NCBI RefSeq assembly: GCF_001423265.1
Contig: NZ_LMND01000035.1
Location: forward strand, 259,218-323,217
Reading direction: 5' to 3'
Length of the DNA stretch: 64,000 bases
Source of the DNA: Methylobacterium sp. Leaf108
GTDB lineage: Bacteria > Pseudomonadota > Alphaproteobacteria > Rhizobiales > Beijerinckiaceae
The notes under the pieces were generated by a model, which was not told where the DNA came from, ran no database searches, and saw only the letters and a program-made list of their open reading frames with translations. Each line of letters starts with the position of its first letter. Position 1 is the stretch's first letter. Positions 31,918-40,741 of the stretch are shown one piece after another. The position numbers and the translations under genes are program-made.

Positions 31918-33309
31918 TCACACGATCCCCGTCGCATAAAACACTCCGATCACCACGAACACCGCTACGGTTTTCAGCATCGTGATCGCGAAAATGTCGG
32001 CATAGGCCTGGCGGTGGGTGAGGCCGGTCACCGCGAGCAGGGTGATGACGGCGCCGTTGTGGGGCAGGGTGTCCATGCCGCCGCTGGCCATGGCGGCTAC
32101 CCGATGGAGCACCTCCATCGGGATCTGCGCGGTCTGCGCCGCCGTGACGAAGGTGGCGGACATGGCGGCCAGCGCGATGCTCAGGCCCCCCGAGGCCGAG
32201 CCGGTGATGCCGGCAAGTGCGGTCACCGTCACCGCCTCGTTGATCAGCGGGTCGGGGATGGCGGAGAGCGCCTCGCGGATGGCGAGGAAGCCCGGCAGGG
32301 CCGCGATGACGGCCCCGAACCCGTATTCGGAGGCGGTGTTGAGGGCGGCCAGCAGAGAGCCCGCCACCGCCGCCTTGCTGCCCTGCGCGAAGCCTGAGGC
32401 CACCGGCTTCCAGGCGAAGGCGAACACCGTGGCGATCCCGAGGAGCAGCGCCAGTTCCACCGCCCAGATCGCGGTGACCTGGGTGGTGGTCGTCACGATC
32501 GGCTTGTCGAGGCCCGCCAGCGTGGTCTCGACCGTGGGGCCGTAGAGGCGCGGGATCAGCGCGGTGAAGGCGAGGTTGGACAGGCCCACGACGACGAGCG
32601 GCAGGAGCGCGACGGCCGGATGCGCCAGGGACTCGTCGGCGAGGGCGGCCGGCTCGTTGGCGTGGCCGCTGCCGTAGCCTTCGCCCGAGCGCCGGGCGGA
32701 GGCGATGCGTCGGTCGAGATAGAGGACGCCCAGCGTCAGGATGAAGGCGGCGCCGATCAGCCCGAGCCAGGGCGCGGCCCAGGTGGTGGTGTTGAAGAAG
32801 GTGGTGGGGATGATGTTCTGGATCTGCGGCGTGCCCGGCAGCGCGTCCATGGTGTAGGAAAAGGCGCCCAGGGCGATGGTGCCGGGAATGAGGCGTTTTG
32901 GGATGTCGCTGAGCCGAAACGCCTCGACCGCGAACGGATAGACCGCGAACACCACCACGAACAGCGAGACGCCGCCGTAGGTGAGCAGGTTGCACACCAG
33001 CACGATCGAGAGCACCGCCCGGCGCGGGCCGACGAGGTCGATCACCGCGGTGACGATGGCGCGCGAAAACCCCGACAGCTCGATGACCTTGCCGAACACC
33101 GCGCCGAGCAGGAACACCGGCAGGTAGAGTTTCACGAAGCCGACGAGCTTGTCCATGAACAGCCCGCTGAACACGGGCAGCACCGCGGACGGATCGGTGA
33201 GGAGCACCGCGGCCAACGCCGCGACCGGCGCGAACAGGATGACGGAAAAGCCGCGATAGGCCACCAGCATCAGGAACCCGAGGGCCAGGAGCGCGATGGC
33301 GAGGTTCAC
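31918..33309 (-). CDS. GntP family permease (gluconate/organic acid:H+ symporter)
   Basis: A 463-residue polytopic protein with about 12 helices. The family pattern includes NLLTYGGVSLFVVVFAVYPF, LPGTPQIQNIIPTTFF, and GITGSASGGLSIALAAMS with GGMDTLPHNGAVITLL near the end. GntP members import gluconate, glycerate, fructuronate or citrate; this sequence is closer in style to the citrate/H+ symporter branch, though I cannot settle the substrate. GTG 33309 has a strong ribosome binding site (AGGAGGG, seven bases upstream) and gives a normal first helix. Confidence 0.85.
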   Translation of the reverse strand: MNLAIALLALGFLMLVAYRGFSVILFAPVAALAAVLLTDPSAVLPVFSGLFMDKLVGFVKLYLPVFLLGAVFGKVIELSGFSRAIVTAVIDLVGPRRAVLSIVLVCNLLTYGGVSLFVVVFAVYPFAVEAFRLSDIPKRLIPGTIALGAFSYTMDALPGTPQIQNIIPTTFFNTTTWAAPWLGLIGAAFILTLGVLYLDRRIASARRSGEGYGSGHANEPAALADESLAHPAVALLPLVVVGLSNLAFTALIPRLYGPTVETTLAGLDKPIVTTTTQVTAIWAVELALLLGIATVFAFAWKPVASGFAQGSKAAVAGSLLAALNTASEYGFGAVIAALPGFLAIREALSAIPDPLINEAVTVTALAGITGSASGGLSIALAAMSATFVTAAQTAQIPMEVLHRVAAMASGGMDTLPHNGAVITLLAVTGLTHRQAYADIFAITMLKTVAVFVVIGVFYATGIV

Positions 33310-33587
33310 GGGGTTCCCTCCTGCGGCGTCTTCGTCGTGCCGAAGCGTAACGGCGCCTTCCGCCCAGGGTTGCGTCGTGGAAGGCCAGGATGTCGCGCAA
33401 TCGTGGGGCTTGAAGCGGGCGGGCGATGGCCATCTCTTCGGATAAGGCGTGGCTCTCCTCATCCTTGTGGGGAGACGTCGGAGGCGGGGGTGGCCGGGTG
33501 ACCCTCCTCCGGAGGCCAGCGGACCCCCCCGCCCTCGATCCCGCCCCGCGAGGGGGGACGCGCGTTCAGGTTGGAGGCTAGAAACCC

Positions 33588-34799
33588 ATGACATCCCCTC
33601 CCCGCTTCGAGGCCGCCGTGGTCGGTGCCGGTACGGTCGGCCTGTGTGCCGCCCTGGCGCTGGCGCGCGACGGCGTCGCCACCGCCCTGATCGGGCGGCA
33701 CGGCGCGGTGGCCGACGGCCGGACCGTCGCCCTCCTCGACGGATCGGTGCGTTTCCTCGACGCGCTCGGCGCCTGGGCGGCGATCGCCCCTCACGCCGCG
33801 CCGCTGGCCGAACTCCACATCGTCGACGACACCGGCAGCCTGTTCCGGCCTCCGCCGGCGCGTTTCGTCGCCACCGAGATCGGTCTCGAGGCCTTCGGCT
33901 GGAACGTCGAGAGTGCCCGGCTGGTCGCCTCCCTGCGCGACGTGGCGCGGACCGCGGCCAACCTCACCCTGGTCGAGGCCGATGCGGCCGACCTCGAGAC
34001 GGGGGTGGATGCCGCCACCGTGCGCCTGGCCGACGGCAGCGGTATCGCCGCCCGGCTCGTGGTCGCCGCCGACGGCGGACGCTCCGTCATGCGCAGGAGC
34101 GCCGGCATCCGGGAACGGACCTGGTCCTATCCCCAGGCGGCGATCACCACGCTGCTGGCCCACGACCGGCCGCACCGGGACGTCTCCACCGAGTTCCACA
34201 CCCGCCAGGGGCCGTTCACCCTGGTGCCCCTGCCCGGCGGCCATCGCTCCAGCCTCGTCTGGGTGACGGCCGAGATGGCGGCCCGGCGCCTGTCGGAACT
34301 CGACGACGACGCCCTGGCCCAGGCGGTCGAGACCCAGGCGCAGGCGATGCTCGGGGCCATGCGCATCGACGGGCCGCGCGGCCTCGTGCCGATGCGCGGC
34401 CTCTCCGTGGCGAGCCCGGTGGCCGACCGGCTGGCGCTGGTGGGCGAGGCCGCCCACGTCTTCCCGCCGATCGGGGCACAGGGGCTGAACCTCGGCCTTC
34501 GCGATGCGGCGGCGCTGCGCGATGCGGTGCTCGGCGCCCGCTCCGAGGGACGCGATCCCGGCTCGCGCCAGGCGCTCGCGGGCTTTGCCCGCTCGCGCTC
34601 CCGCGATGCGCGGCTGCGGACCGCGGCCGTGGACCTCCTCAACCGCAGCCTGCTCACTGGTCTCGTGCCGGTGGACGCCCTGCGGGGCATCGGGCTGATC
34701 GCCATGACCTCGATTGCGCCCCTGCGGCGCATCGTGATGCGCGAGGGCGTGCTGCCGCGCATGGGCGCGCCGGCCCTGATGCGGGCCGGCGCGCGCTGA
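33588..34799 (+). CDS. UbiH/UbiF/COQ6-family FAD-dependent monooxygenase
   Basis: A 403-residue flavoprotein hydroxylase: Rossmann start AAVVGAGTVGLCAALALARD, the middle DG motif VVAADGGRSVMRRSAG, and the GD-type motif LALVGEAAHVFPPIGAQGLN followed by LGLRDAAALRDAV. The pattern is that of aromatic-ring hydroxylases of ubiquinone biosynthesis; which ring position it acts on cannot be told. ATG 33588 with similarity from the first strand on. Its TGA and the stop of the convergent patatin gene form the palindrome TGATCA. Confidence 0.87.
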   Translation: MTSPPRFEAAVVGAGTVGLCAALALARDGVATALIGRHGAVADGRTVALLDGSVRFLDALGAWAAIAPHAAPLAELHIVDDTGSLFRPPPARFVATEIGLEAFGWNVESARLVASLRDVARTAANLTLVEADAADLETGVDAATVRLADGSGIAARLVVAADGGRSVMRRSAGIRERTWSYPQAAITTLLAHDRPHRDVSTEFHTRQGPFTLVPLPGGHRSSLVWVTAEMAARRLSELDDDALAQAVETQAQAMLGAMRIDGPRGLVPMRGLSVASPVADRLALVGEAAHVFPPIGAQGLNLGLRDAAALRDAVLGARSEGRDPGSRQALAGFARSRSRDARLRTAAVDLLNRSLLTGLVPVDALRGIGLIAMTSIAPLRRIVMREGVLPRMGAPALMRAGAR

Positions 34800-36071
34800 T
34801 CAGCGAACGGCGATGTCCCGGCGCGGGGCCGTCTCCGGGCGCGGGGAGAGGTCCGGGCGCGGCAGCGGCCGCAGCGAACTTGTGGCGCCGTGTGCCTCCT
34901 CTTGCGTGAAGGCGGTGCCGGCCCGCCCCAGGGCGGCGCCGTGGGCGAACAGCGCCCGCATGTAGGCCCCGTCGAAGGGCACCGCGCTCGTCTTCGTGAA
35001 GCGGCCGTCGATCTGGGCCACCTTGAGCGCGATGCCCTCGCGGACGGCGAAGGTGCGGGCCACGGCCAGCGCCATGCGGGTCTGGGCCTTGATGGCGGCC
35101 GACATCGCGCGCCCGAGCACGCTCAGGGTGCTGCGGCTCGCCATCTGGAAGTCCGGGCTCAGCCGGTTGTTGATCACGAGGTAGACCATCTGCGTCGGCA
35201 GCCGCAGGGTGTCGCCCAGCAGGGCCGCCTCCGGCGCGAGGTAGAACGGGGCCATGGTGCCGCCGTCGGCGTGCATGTCCTGGAACGCCTTGCCGTCCTG
35301 CCCCCGCTCCTCGATCAGCACCGGCGGAAAAACGCCGGGCACCGCCGCCGAGGCCAGGATGACCGAGCGGAACAGGGCGAGCGCCTTGGGCCCCCCGGCG
35401 GTGGCGATGGCGCCCATGTCCCACAGCACCGGGCGCTCGGCGTCCACCGCCGTGGTCGCCACCAGCAGGCGCCTGCCCCTCGCGTGCTCGGCCGCCACGG
35501 CCTTGAGGAGGTCGGCCGTCACCGACCGGTCGATCCGCCGCTTGAGCGGCCAGGTGTCGGTGAGCGACATCGGGGTCGCCCCGAACTCGAACACGTCCGC
35601 GGCCGAGACCTCCGTGTAGGCCTTGGCCAGCGTCGCGTCCTCGCTGGCGCCCACGAAGGCGAAGGGCGCGATCATCGCGCCGGTACTCACCCCGGTGATC
35701 ACGCCGAAGGAGGGCCGCTCACCCGAAGCGCTCCAGCCGTTGAGGAGGCCGGCCGCGAAGGCGCCGTTCTCGCCGCCGCCCGACATCACCAGCCAGGGGT
35801 CGCTCGCCCGGGAGGCTCCGTCGATCAGGGCCTGGAAAGCGGCGGGATCGTCGCCGGCGATCCGCACGCCGATCAGGCCGTCGGGCTGCGCGGCGGCCGC
35901 CTCGCCGGCCGTGAAGGCGACCCTCTCGGCCGGTTTCTGCCGCTCGGCGGGGCCGGCCTCGACCGATGCGCTCGCCGCGAGCGAGAGGGAGCCCGCGATG
36001 ACCCCGGCCGTGAGCCACGCCGTCCTGCGAGCGCGCCGCGCCGGGGCGGGTCGATTGGTCGATCCGGACAT
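34800..36071 (-). CDS. Patatin-like phospholipase, secreted or membrane-anchored
   Basis: A 423-residue protein with an N-terminal signal region (residues 17-37). The catalytic parts of the patatin fold are present: oxyanion loop SGGGENGAFAAGLLNG (97-112), nucleophile elbow GVSTG (Ser129), and the Asp of the dyad in DMHADGGTMAPFY near residue 260. It should hydrolyse acyl esters of lipids in the periplasm or outer membrane. The C-terminus is proline/arginine-rich. ATG 36071 has GAGGA eight bases upstream; GTG 36089 is possible. Divergent from the CoA-lyase gene. Confidence 0.88.
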   Translation of the reverse strand: MSGSTNRPAPARRARRTAWLTAGVIAGSLSLAASASVEAGPAERQKPAERVAFTAGEAAAAQPDGLIGVRIAGDDPAAFQALIDGASRASDPWLVMSGGGENGAFAAGLLNGWSASGERPSFGVITGVSTGAMIAPFAFVGASEDATLAKAYTEVSAADVFEFGATPMSLTDTWPLKRRIDRSVTADLLKAVAAEHARGRRLLVATTAVDAERPVLWDMGAIATAGGPKALALFRSVILASAAVPGVFPPVLIEERGQDGKAFQDMHADGGTMAPFYLAPEAALLGDTLRLPTQMVYLVINNRLSPDFQMASRSTLSVLGRAMSAAIKAQTRMALAVARTFAVREGIALKVAQIDGRFTKTSAVPFDGAYMRALFAHGAALGRAGTAFTQEEAHGATSSLRPLPRPDLSPRPETAPRRDIAVR

Positions 36072-36284
36072 CGCCTGATCCTCGTTCACGCCACCCGCCC
36101 TGATTGGCAAAACGCAAGGTCGCAACGGCGGTTCCGGGGCGAGGCGGCCGGCGGCCCCCGCGTGGTTCCCGGTGTGCGAAAACGCATCCGTTCTTTGACC
36201 TGGGGGGCGAGCATGAACTAACCGCTGACGGAGGAGGCGGGGGTGCCCGCCGTTCCGATCCCGCCCCACGGAGCCAGAGCCCCG

Positions 36285-37337
36285 ATGAAACTGCCGCGCC
36301 GCTTCTTCCAGCCCCTCGCCACCGGTGCGCCGGCACCGTTTCGCGACCTGCCCGTCAAGCTCGAGCGGATGATCCACTTCGTGCCGCCCCACAACGACAA
36401 GGTCCGTGCCCGGGTGCCCGAACTCGCGGCCACCGTCGACGTGGTGCTCGGCAACCTCGAGGACGCGGTGCCGGTCGACCAGAAGGAGGCCGCCCGCAAG
36501 GGCTTCGTCGCCATGGCGCAGGCCACGGATTTCGCGGCTTCCGGCACCGGCCTGTGGACGCGCATCAACGCCCTGAACAGCCCTTGGATTCTCGACGACC
36601 TGTTCGAGATCGTGTCCCAGGTGGGGGATAAGCTCGACGTGGTGATGGTGCCCAAGGTCGAGGGGCCGTGGGACATCCACTACATCGACCAGCTGCTGGC
36701 CCAGCTCGAGGCCAAGCACGGCGTCACCAAGCCCATCCTCGTCCATGCCATCCTGGAGACGGCCGAGGGCGTGGCCAACGTCGACGCCATCGCGAGCGCG
36801 TCGCCGCGCATGCACGGTATGAGCCTGGGGCCGGCCGATCTCGCGGCCTCGCGCGGCATGAAGACCACCCGCGTCGGCGGCGGGCATCCCGACTACCGGG
36901 TCATCGCCGACCCGACCACGGACGGCGCCGCCCGGGCCAGCGCCCAGCAGGACCTATGGCACTACACCATCGCGAAGATGGTCGACGCCTGCATGGCCAA
37001 CGGCCTCAAGGCGTTCTACGGCCCGTTCGGCGACTTCTCCGACGGCGATGCCTGCGAGGCCCAGTTCCGCAACGCCTTCCTGATGGGCTGCGCCGGAGCC
37101 TGGACGCTGCACCCCAACCAGGTCGCCATCGCCAAGCGCGTGTTCGCGCCCGATCCGGCCGAGGTCGCCTTCGCCGTGCGCATCGTCGAGGCGATGCCCG
37201 ACGGCACCGGCGCGGTGATGCTCGACGGCAAGATGCAGGACGACGCCACCTGGAAGCAGGCCAAGGTCATCGTCGATCTCGCCAAGCTGGTCGCCGAGAA
37301 GGACCCGGACCTGGCCAAGACCTACAACCTGGGCTGA
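36285..37337 (+). CDS. HpcH/HpaI-type CoA lyase (malyl/citramalyl-CoA lyase-like)
   Basis: A 350-residue CitE-like lyase. Core parts: DVVLGNLEDAVPVDQKEAAR (metal and CoA site), WTRINALNSPWILDDL, VMVPKVEGPWDIHY, HAILETAEGVANVDAI, GMSLGPADLAASRGMKTTRV, GPFGDFSDGDACEAQF and CAGAWTLHPNQVAIAKRVF. The acid residues that bind Mg2+ and the conserved Arg are present. Family members split malyl-CoA, beta-methylmalyl-CoA or citramalyl-CoA to acetyl-CoA or propionyl-CoA and glyoxylate or pyruvate, as in the serine cycle or ethylmalonyl-CoA pathway. It differs from the well-known serine-cycle MclA, so a paralogue role is likely. ATG 36285 chosen for family N-terminus. Confidence 0.85.
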   Translation: MKLPRRFFQPLATGAPAPFRDLPVKLERMIHFVPPHNDKVRARVPELAATVDVVLGNLEDAVPVDQKEAARKGFVAMAQATDFAASGTGLWTRINALNSPWILDDLFEIVSQVGDKLDVVMVPKVEGPWDIHYIDQLLAQLEAKHGVTKPILVHAILETAEGVANVDAIASASPRMHGMSLGPADLAASRGMKTTRVGGGHPDYRVIADPTTDGAARASAQQDLWHYTIAKMVDACMANGLKAFYGPFGDFSDGDACEAQFRNAFLMGCAGAWTLHPNQVAIAKRVFAPDPAEVAFAVRIVEAMPDGTGAVMLDGKMQDDATWKQAKVIVDLAKLVAEKDPDLAKTYNLG

Positions 37338-37404
37338 CGCGCGGCGCCGGACGACGACCTGGTCGCACGATGACAGGACGCGTCCGGCGCCTTATCTGAC
37401 CTTC

Positions 37405-37758
37405 ATGATCGACACGACGATGACAGCCCCCGCGATGAGAACCGCCAAATTCGGCCTCGGCGCCGTGGTCCGCCACCGCATCTATCCGTTCCGCGGCGTC
37501 GTCTTCGACGTCGACCCGGTGTTCGACAACACCGAGGAATGGTGGCTGGCGATCCCCGAGGAGATGCGCCCGCGCAAGGACCAGCCGTTCTACCACCTCT
37601 TCGCCGAGAACGCGGAGAGCGAGTACGTCGCCTACGTCTCCGAACAGAACCTCGTGCACGACACCTCCGGCGAGGCCCTGCGCCACACCGGCATCGCCGA
37701 GGTGTTCGAGCGGGATGCGAACGGCGGCTACCGAATGCGGGAACGGCAGGCGAATTGA
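37405..37758 (+). CDS. hspQ: Heat shock protein HspQ
   Basis: A 117-residue protein (or 107 from an ATG at 37435, where similarity begins with MRTAKFGLGAVVRHR). The whole HspQ domain follows: YPFRGVVFDVDPVFDNTEEW, WLAIPEEMRPRKDQPFYHLF, AENAESEYVAYVSEQNLV. HspQ binds hemimethylated DNA in Escherichia coli and helps Lon select substrates. None of the three candidate ATGs has a good ribosome binding site. Its stop codon is the first part of a conserved-looking intergenic element, followed by a perfect terminator. Confidence 0.88.
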   Translation: MIDTTMTAPAMRTAKFGLGAVVRHRIYPFRGVVFDVDPVFDNTEEWWLAIPEEMRPRKDQPFYHLFAENAESEYVAYVSEQNLVHDTSGEALRHTGIAEVFERDANGGYRMRERQAN

Positions 37759-37828
37759 TACGGTTCGCCGCTTGGACAAAGCGGGAGCCGTATCACCGAG
37801 CCCACGCGGCGCCTGAGTACGGATGGGG
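37756..37828. repeat. Intergenic palindromic element starting at the hspQ stop codon
   Basis: TGATACGGTTCGCC at 37756 pairs with GGGAGCCGTATCA at about 37785-37797 in an imperfect hairpin, then continues CCGAGCCCACGCGGCGCCTG. It is alignable with the element at 48802-48915, which likewise begins at a stop codon. Confidence 0.6.
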
Positions 37829-37874
37829 CGCCCCTCGATCGAGGCGGGCCTCCGCTATCGGGCATGCCGACACA

Positions 37875-37905
37875 AGAGAGGCCGGGCGATCCGCCCGGCC
37901 TCTCT
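37875..37905. terminator. Bidirectional intrinsic terminator
   Basis: Perfect 14-bp arms AGAGAGGCCGGGCG (37875-37888) and CGCCCGGCCTCTCT (37892-37905) with a 3-base loop, followed by TTCGTTC on the plus strand. It lies between convergent hspQ and the IalB-type gene and should end both transcripts. Confidence 0.85.
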
Positions 37906-37932
37906 TTCGTTCACGTTCAAACGTCACGCAGA

Positions 37933-38715
37933 TCAGGGCTTGGGAGCCGCTGCGGGTGCCGGGGCGGCCGTGCCGCCGGCGGCGTTCTGCTGCTCGAGCT
38001 TCTTGCGCATGTCGTCGCTGCGCTTCTCGAGCTCGCTCTGGAGCTTCTTCTGCTGCTCCTCGAGCACCTTCGGATCCATCGCCGGGCCGTCGAAGGCCTT
38101 GCCGAAGCCGGTGAGCGGCACGGCGAAGGTGACCTCGCGCTGGGTCTGGTTCTGGACGCTGACGTTGAGGAGCGTGCCCTTCTTCATGGCCGCGATCAGC
38201 TCGTTGCCGACGCCGCCGGCCTCCGCGAAGCAGCCGTTGGGGAAGCAGACCGCGAACTTGCCGGCGGTGCCCTGCTGGCCGTCGACGGTGAAGCGGATGC
38301 CCGGCTGCAGCAGCAGGCCGAGCGGCATGAGGTAGCGCACCACGCGCACCTCCTGCTTCGTCTGCGGGTTCTTCATGTCGTAGACGGCCACCGCCAGCAC
38401 CGGCTGGCCCTGGTCCGAGACGAAGTCGCGGGTGGTGTAGCAGACGTCGGTGCCGCTGCCCTGGTCCTTGCCGCAGACCTTGGTCCACTCGGTCTGGGAG
38501 GGCTCGGACTTCACGTTGATGGTCTGGGGCCCGGTCTGGGCGGCGGGCGTCTGGGCGGCGCCCTGGCCCGGCGGGGGCGCGGTGGGGGCGGGCGCGGTCG
38601 GCGCCGCCTTGCCCTTGGGCGCCGGCGCCTGGGCGAGGGCCGGCCCGGCCAGGCCCGCGAGGGCGAGGACGGCGGCGATGCGCAGCGGGCGCGCGGACTG
38701 GTTGGCGAAGAACAT
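37933..38715 (-). CDS. Invasion-associated locus B (IalB) family protein
   Basis: A 260-residue exported protein: signal peptide (AAVLALAGLAGPALAQA), a long Ala/Pro/Thr-rich linker, then the IalB domain with TEWTKVCGKDQGSGTDVCYT, MPLGLLLQPGIRFTVDGQQ, FAVCFPNGCFAEAG and SVQNQTQREVTFAVPLTGFG. Four cysteines are placed for two disulfides. The C-terminal 45 residues form a charged coiled coil (LEEQQKKLQSELEKRSDDMR) and an Ala/Pro tail. IalB aids red-cell invasion in Bartonella, but in free-living relatives the role is unknown. ATG 38715. Confidence 0.88.
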   Translation of the reverse strand: MFFANQSARPLRIAAVLALAGLAGPALAQAPAPKGKAAPTAPAPTAPPPGQGAAQTPAAQTGPQTINVKSEPSQTEWTKVCGKDQGSGTDVCYTTRDFVSDQGQPVLAVAVYDMKNPQTKQEVRVVRYLMPLGLLLQPGIRFTVDGQQGTAGKFAVCFPNGCFAEAGGVGNELIAAMKKGTLLNVSVQNQTQREVTFAVPLTGFGKAFDGPAMDPKVLEEQQKKLQSELEKRSDDMRKKLEQQNAAGGTAAPAPAAAPKP

Positions 38716-39065
38716 CAGCTCTGACCCCTCGAGGAGATAGTGAAGCGGCGCGCCGGAGCGCACGATACCGGCTGGCCGGCCGGCCGCCTGTCGCGGCCGA
38801 TGCGGAACCGGACCACCCTTGCGCCGACGGATGCGCAGCGATGGCTCCGCGCGAATCTGTGGACAGATCGCGCGACTGAACGGGCGGCCTGCTTTCCTTC
38901 CGAATGCGGCGAAGACATGACACCGGCGCCGTTCCTGGCCCAGGCGCCGCCTCATGGCAATCACCCACGGCCCTCCGGGACGCCTCCATCGCGAGGCGAG
39001 TCCGTTAAGCCCGGCTTAACCCTGACGCGCCATCACGGGGGGAGACTTCCGCGAGCGAGGGACCG
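38716..39065. other. Intergenic region, no gene seen
   Basis: 350 bp between the divergent IalB-type and AMP-binding genes. Frames inside show no family features. It contains a run TTAAGCCCGGCTTAA at 39004-39018, a 6-bp dyad around CCC, which may be a regulator site for the GTG-started gene 50 bp away. Confidence 0.4.
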
Positions 39066-40451
39066 GTGTCGGCGCAGCCCGTGATCATCACGACGCCCCG
39101 CGACCGTCCCGGTTCGCCGGCTCCGGCCCGGCGGACGCCGATGGCCGGCGAGTCGCCGCCGCGACCCCGCCCCGCCCCCGCCACCCGCGACCCCGCGGCG
39201 GAGGCCGTCGCGGCACCGCCGCCCGCTCCCGATCCGGCGCCCGCCGGCCGCCTGGGCCTCTGCGCCCTCCTGGCCGAGACGGCCCACGTCCATCCCCACC
39301 GGGTCGCCTTCGTCGATCCGGCCGACAAGCGGGCCTGGAGCGGGCGCGCGCCCATCACCTGGACCTATGCCGCCGCCACCGAGATCGTTTCGCGGCTGGC
39401 CAACGGATTGCGGACCTGGCGCCTGCCGAAGGGGAGCCGCATCGGCCTGTCCCTGGCCGGCGGGGCCGAGAGCGCGCTCGCCTATCTCGCCATCGAGGCG
39501 GCGGGGCATTGCCCCTGCCTGCTGCCGCCCGGCTGGAGCGAGGACGACCTCGTCGCCGGTGTCCAGGCCGCCGGGATCGCCGCCGTCCTCTGCCAGGCCC
39601 GGGCCGGGAACGCGGCGCCGGCCGAGACCATGCGCCGGGTCGCCTTGCGCTACTTCGGCCTGCGCTACCTCGCCGCCTTCGGACCCGACGTGCCCGACGG
39701 CGTCATCAGCCTCGACGGGATGGCCCTCGACGGCACCGGCGGCCCCTTCGCCGCGCAGGCCGCCGGCGGCCTCGTCAGCTTCGCCGGCGGCGATCCGGCG
39801 AGGCCCGTCCACCGCTCGGGCAACGCCCTTCTCGCCGCCATCGCCCTTCACCGCACCCGGATCGGGATCGCCCCGGGCGAGCGCATCCTCAGCCTGCTGC
39901 CGTTCAGCGACCTGCGCGCCGTGGTCACCGGCCTCGGGACGGCGCTCACGGGCGGAGCCGGCCTCGAAACCCTCCCGGTCTTCTCCGCCCTGCCCTTCGC
40001 CGAGACGCTGGCGCGGCCGTTGCCGACCCACCTCGTCGCCCCGGCCGGCTTGGAGCGGAACCTCGCCGCCAGCCGGCTGCCCGACACCCTGCGGTCGTGC
40101 AGCCTCGTCCACCGGGCGCCGTCCGCCTTCCCGGCCCGCGCCCTGGCCGCGGACGGCGCCCACCCGGTGATCGACGTGGTCGCCTTCGACGAGGTCGCCC
40201 TCCTGTCGGGCACTCGCGGCCGCGACGACGTCCTGCGGACCCTGGCCGACCCCGAGAGGTCGCCCCTGCCCGATGCGCTGATCGCGATCCGGGCCGAGGA
40301 GGACGGGCGCCTCGCCTTCCGCGGCGAGGCCTGCCGCACCGCACTGCTGCAGCGCGGCAACAGTCCCGAGAAAACCGCCGAGGCTTGGTCGGAAACCCGG
40401 TTCCGCGCCACCGTGCGGGCGGGCCGCGCCACTGCTCTGACCCTCGGCTGA
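39066..40451 (+). CDS. Truncated AMP-binding (ANL-type) protein with proline-rich N-terminus
   Basis: A 461-residue protein. Residues 1-60 are Pro/Ala/Arg-rich and probably disordered. The rest follows the N-terminal half of an acyl-CoA synthetase: LLAETAHVHPHRVAFVDPAD, WTYAAATEIVSRLANGL, GSRIGLSLAGGAESALAYLA, and a late LSLLPFSDLRAVV. The P-loop-like (S/T)SGTTGxPKG motif is replaced by GLVSFAGGDPARPVHRSG, and the C-terminal adenylation subdomain with the catalytic lysine is missing. It is therefore unlikely to activate an acid in the normal way and may have become a binding or regulatory protein. The start is a GTG at 39066. Confidence 0.7.
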   Translation: MSAQPVIITTPRDRPGSPAPARRTPMAGESPPRPRPAPATRDPAAEAVAAPPPAPDPAPAGRLGLCALLAETAHVHPHRVAFVDPADKRAWSGRAPITWTYAAATEIVSRLANGLRTWRLPKGSRIGLSLAGGAESALAYLAIEAAGHCPCLLPPGWSEDDLVAGVQAAGIAAVLCQARAGNAAPAETMRRVALRYFGLRYLAAFGPDVPDGVISLDGMALDGTGGPFAAQAAGGLVSFAGGDPARPVHRSGNALLAAIALHRTRIGIAPGERILSLLPFSDLRAVVTGLGTALTGGAGLETLPVFSALPFAETLARPLPTHLVAPAGLERNLAASRLPDTLRSCSLVHRAPSAFPARALAADGAHPVIDVVAFDEVALLSGTRGRDDVLRTLADPERSPLPDALIAIRAEEDGRLAFRGEACRTALLQRGNSPEKTAEAWSETRFRATVRAGRATALTLG

Positions 40452-40741
40452 CCCTCGCCCGATCGTCCGGTCCGCCGCATCCGCGAGAATGGCGCCCAGC
40501 CCCCGTGGTGGCCGGCCATCGGCGGCTGTCGCCTGCGGCACCGATGAGAAAACCTGCGTCGCCAGGGTATTGCGTCCGGGCCATCGTGCGTCGGGCGAGA
40601 GACGGCGCGCGGTTCAGGCCCCGGTCATCATCGCGGCAGCAATGTGAATTTCGGAGCGTGGCCGGCGAACCGAATGCGGCCATGTGTGTTGTCACACGTA
40701 TCCCTTTCCAAGGGACCGGCGATGGAATATCCCTGATCCTC
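40452..40741. other. Intergenic region, nothing recognised
   Basis: 290 bp with no gene. GTGTGTTGTCACAC at 40684-40697 forms a small dyad (GTGTG/CACAC) about 45 bp upstream of the pseudo-receiver gene. Confidence 0.4.
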
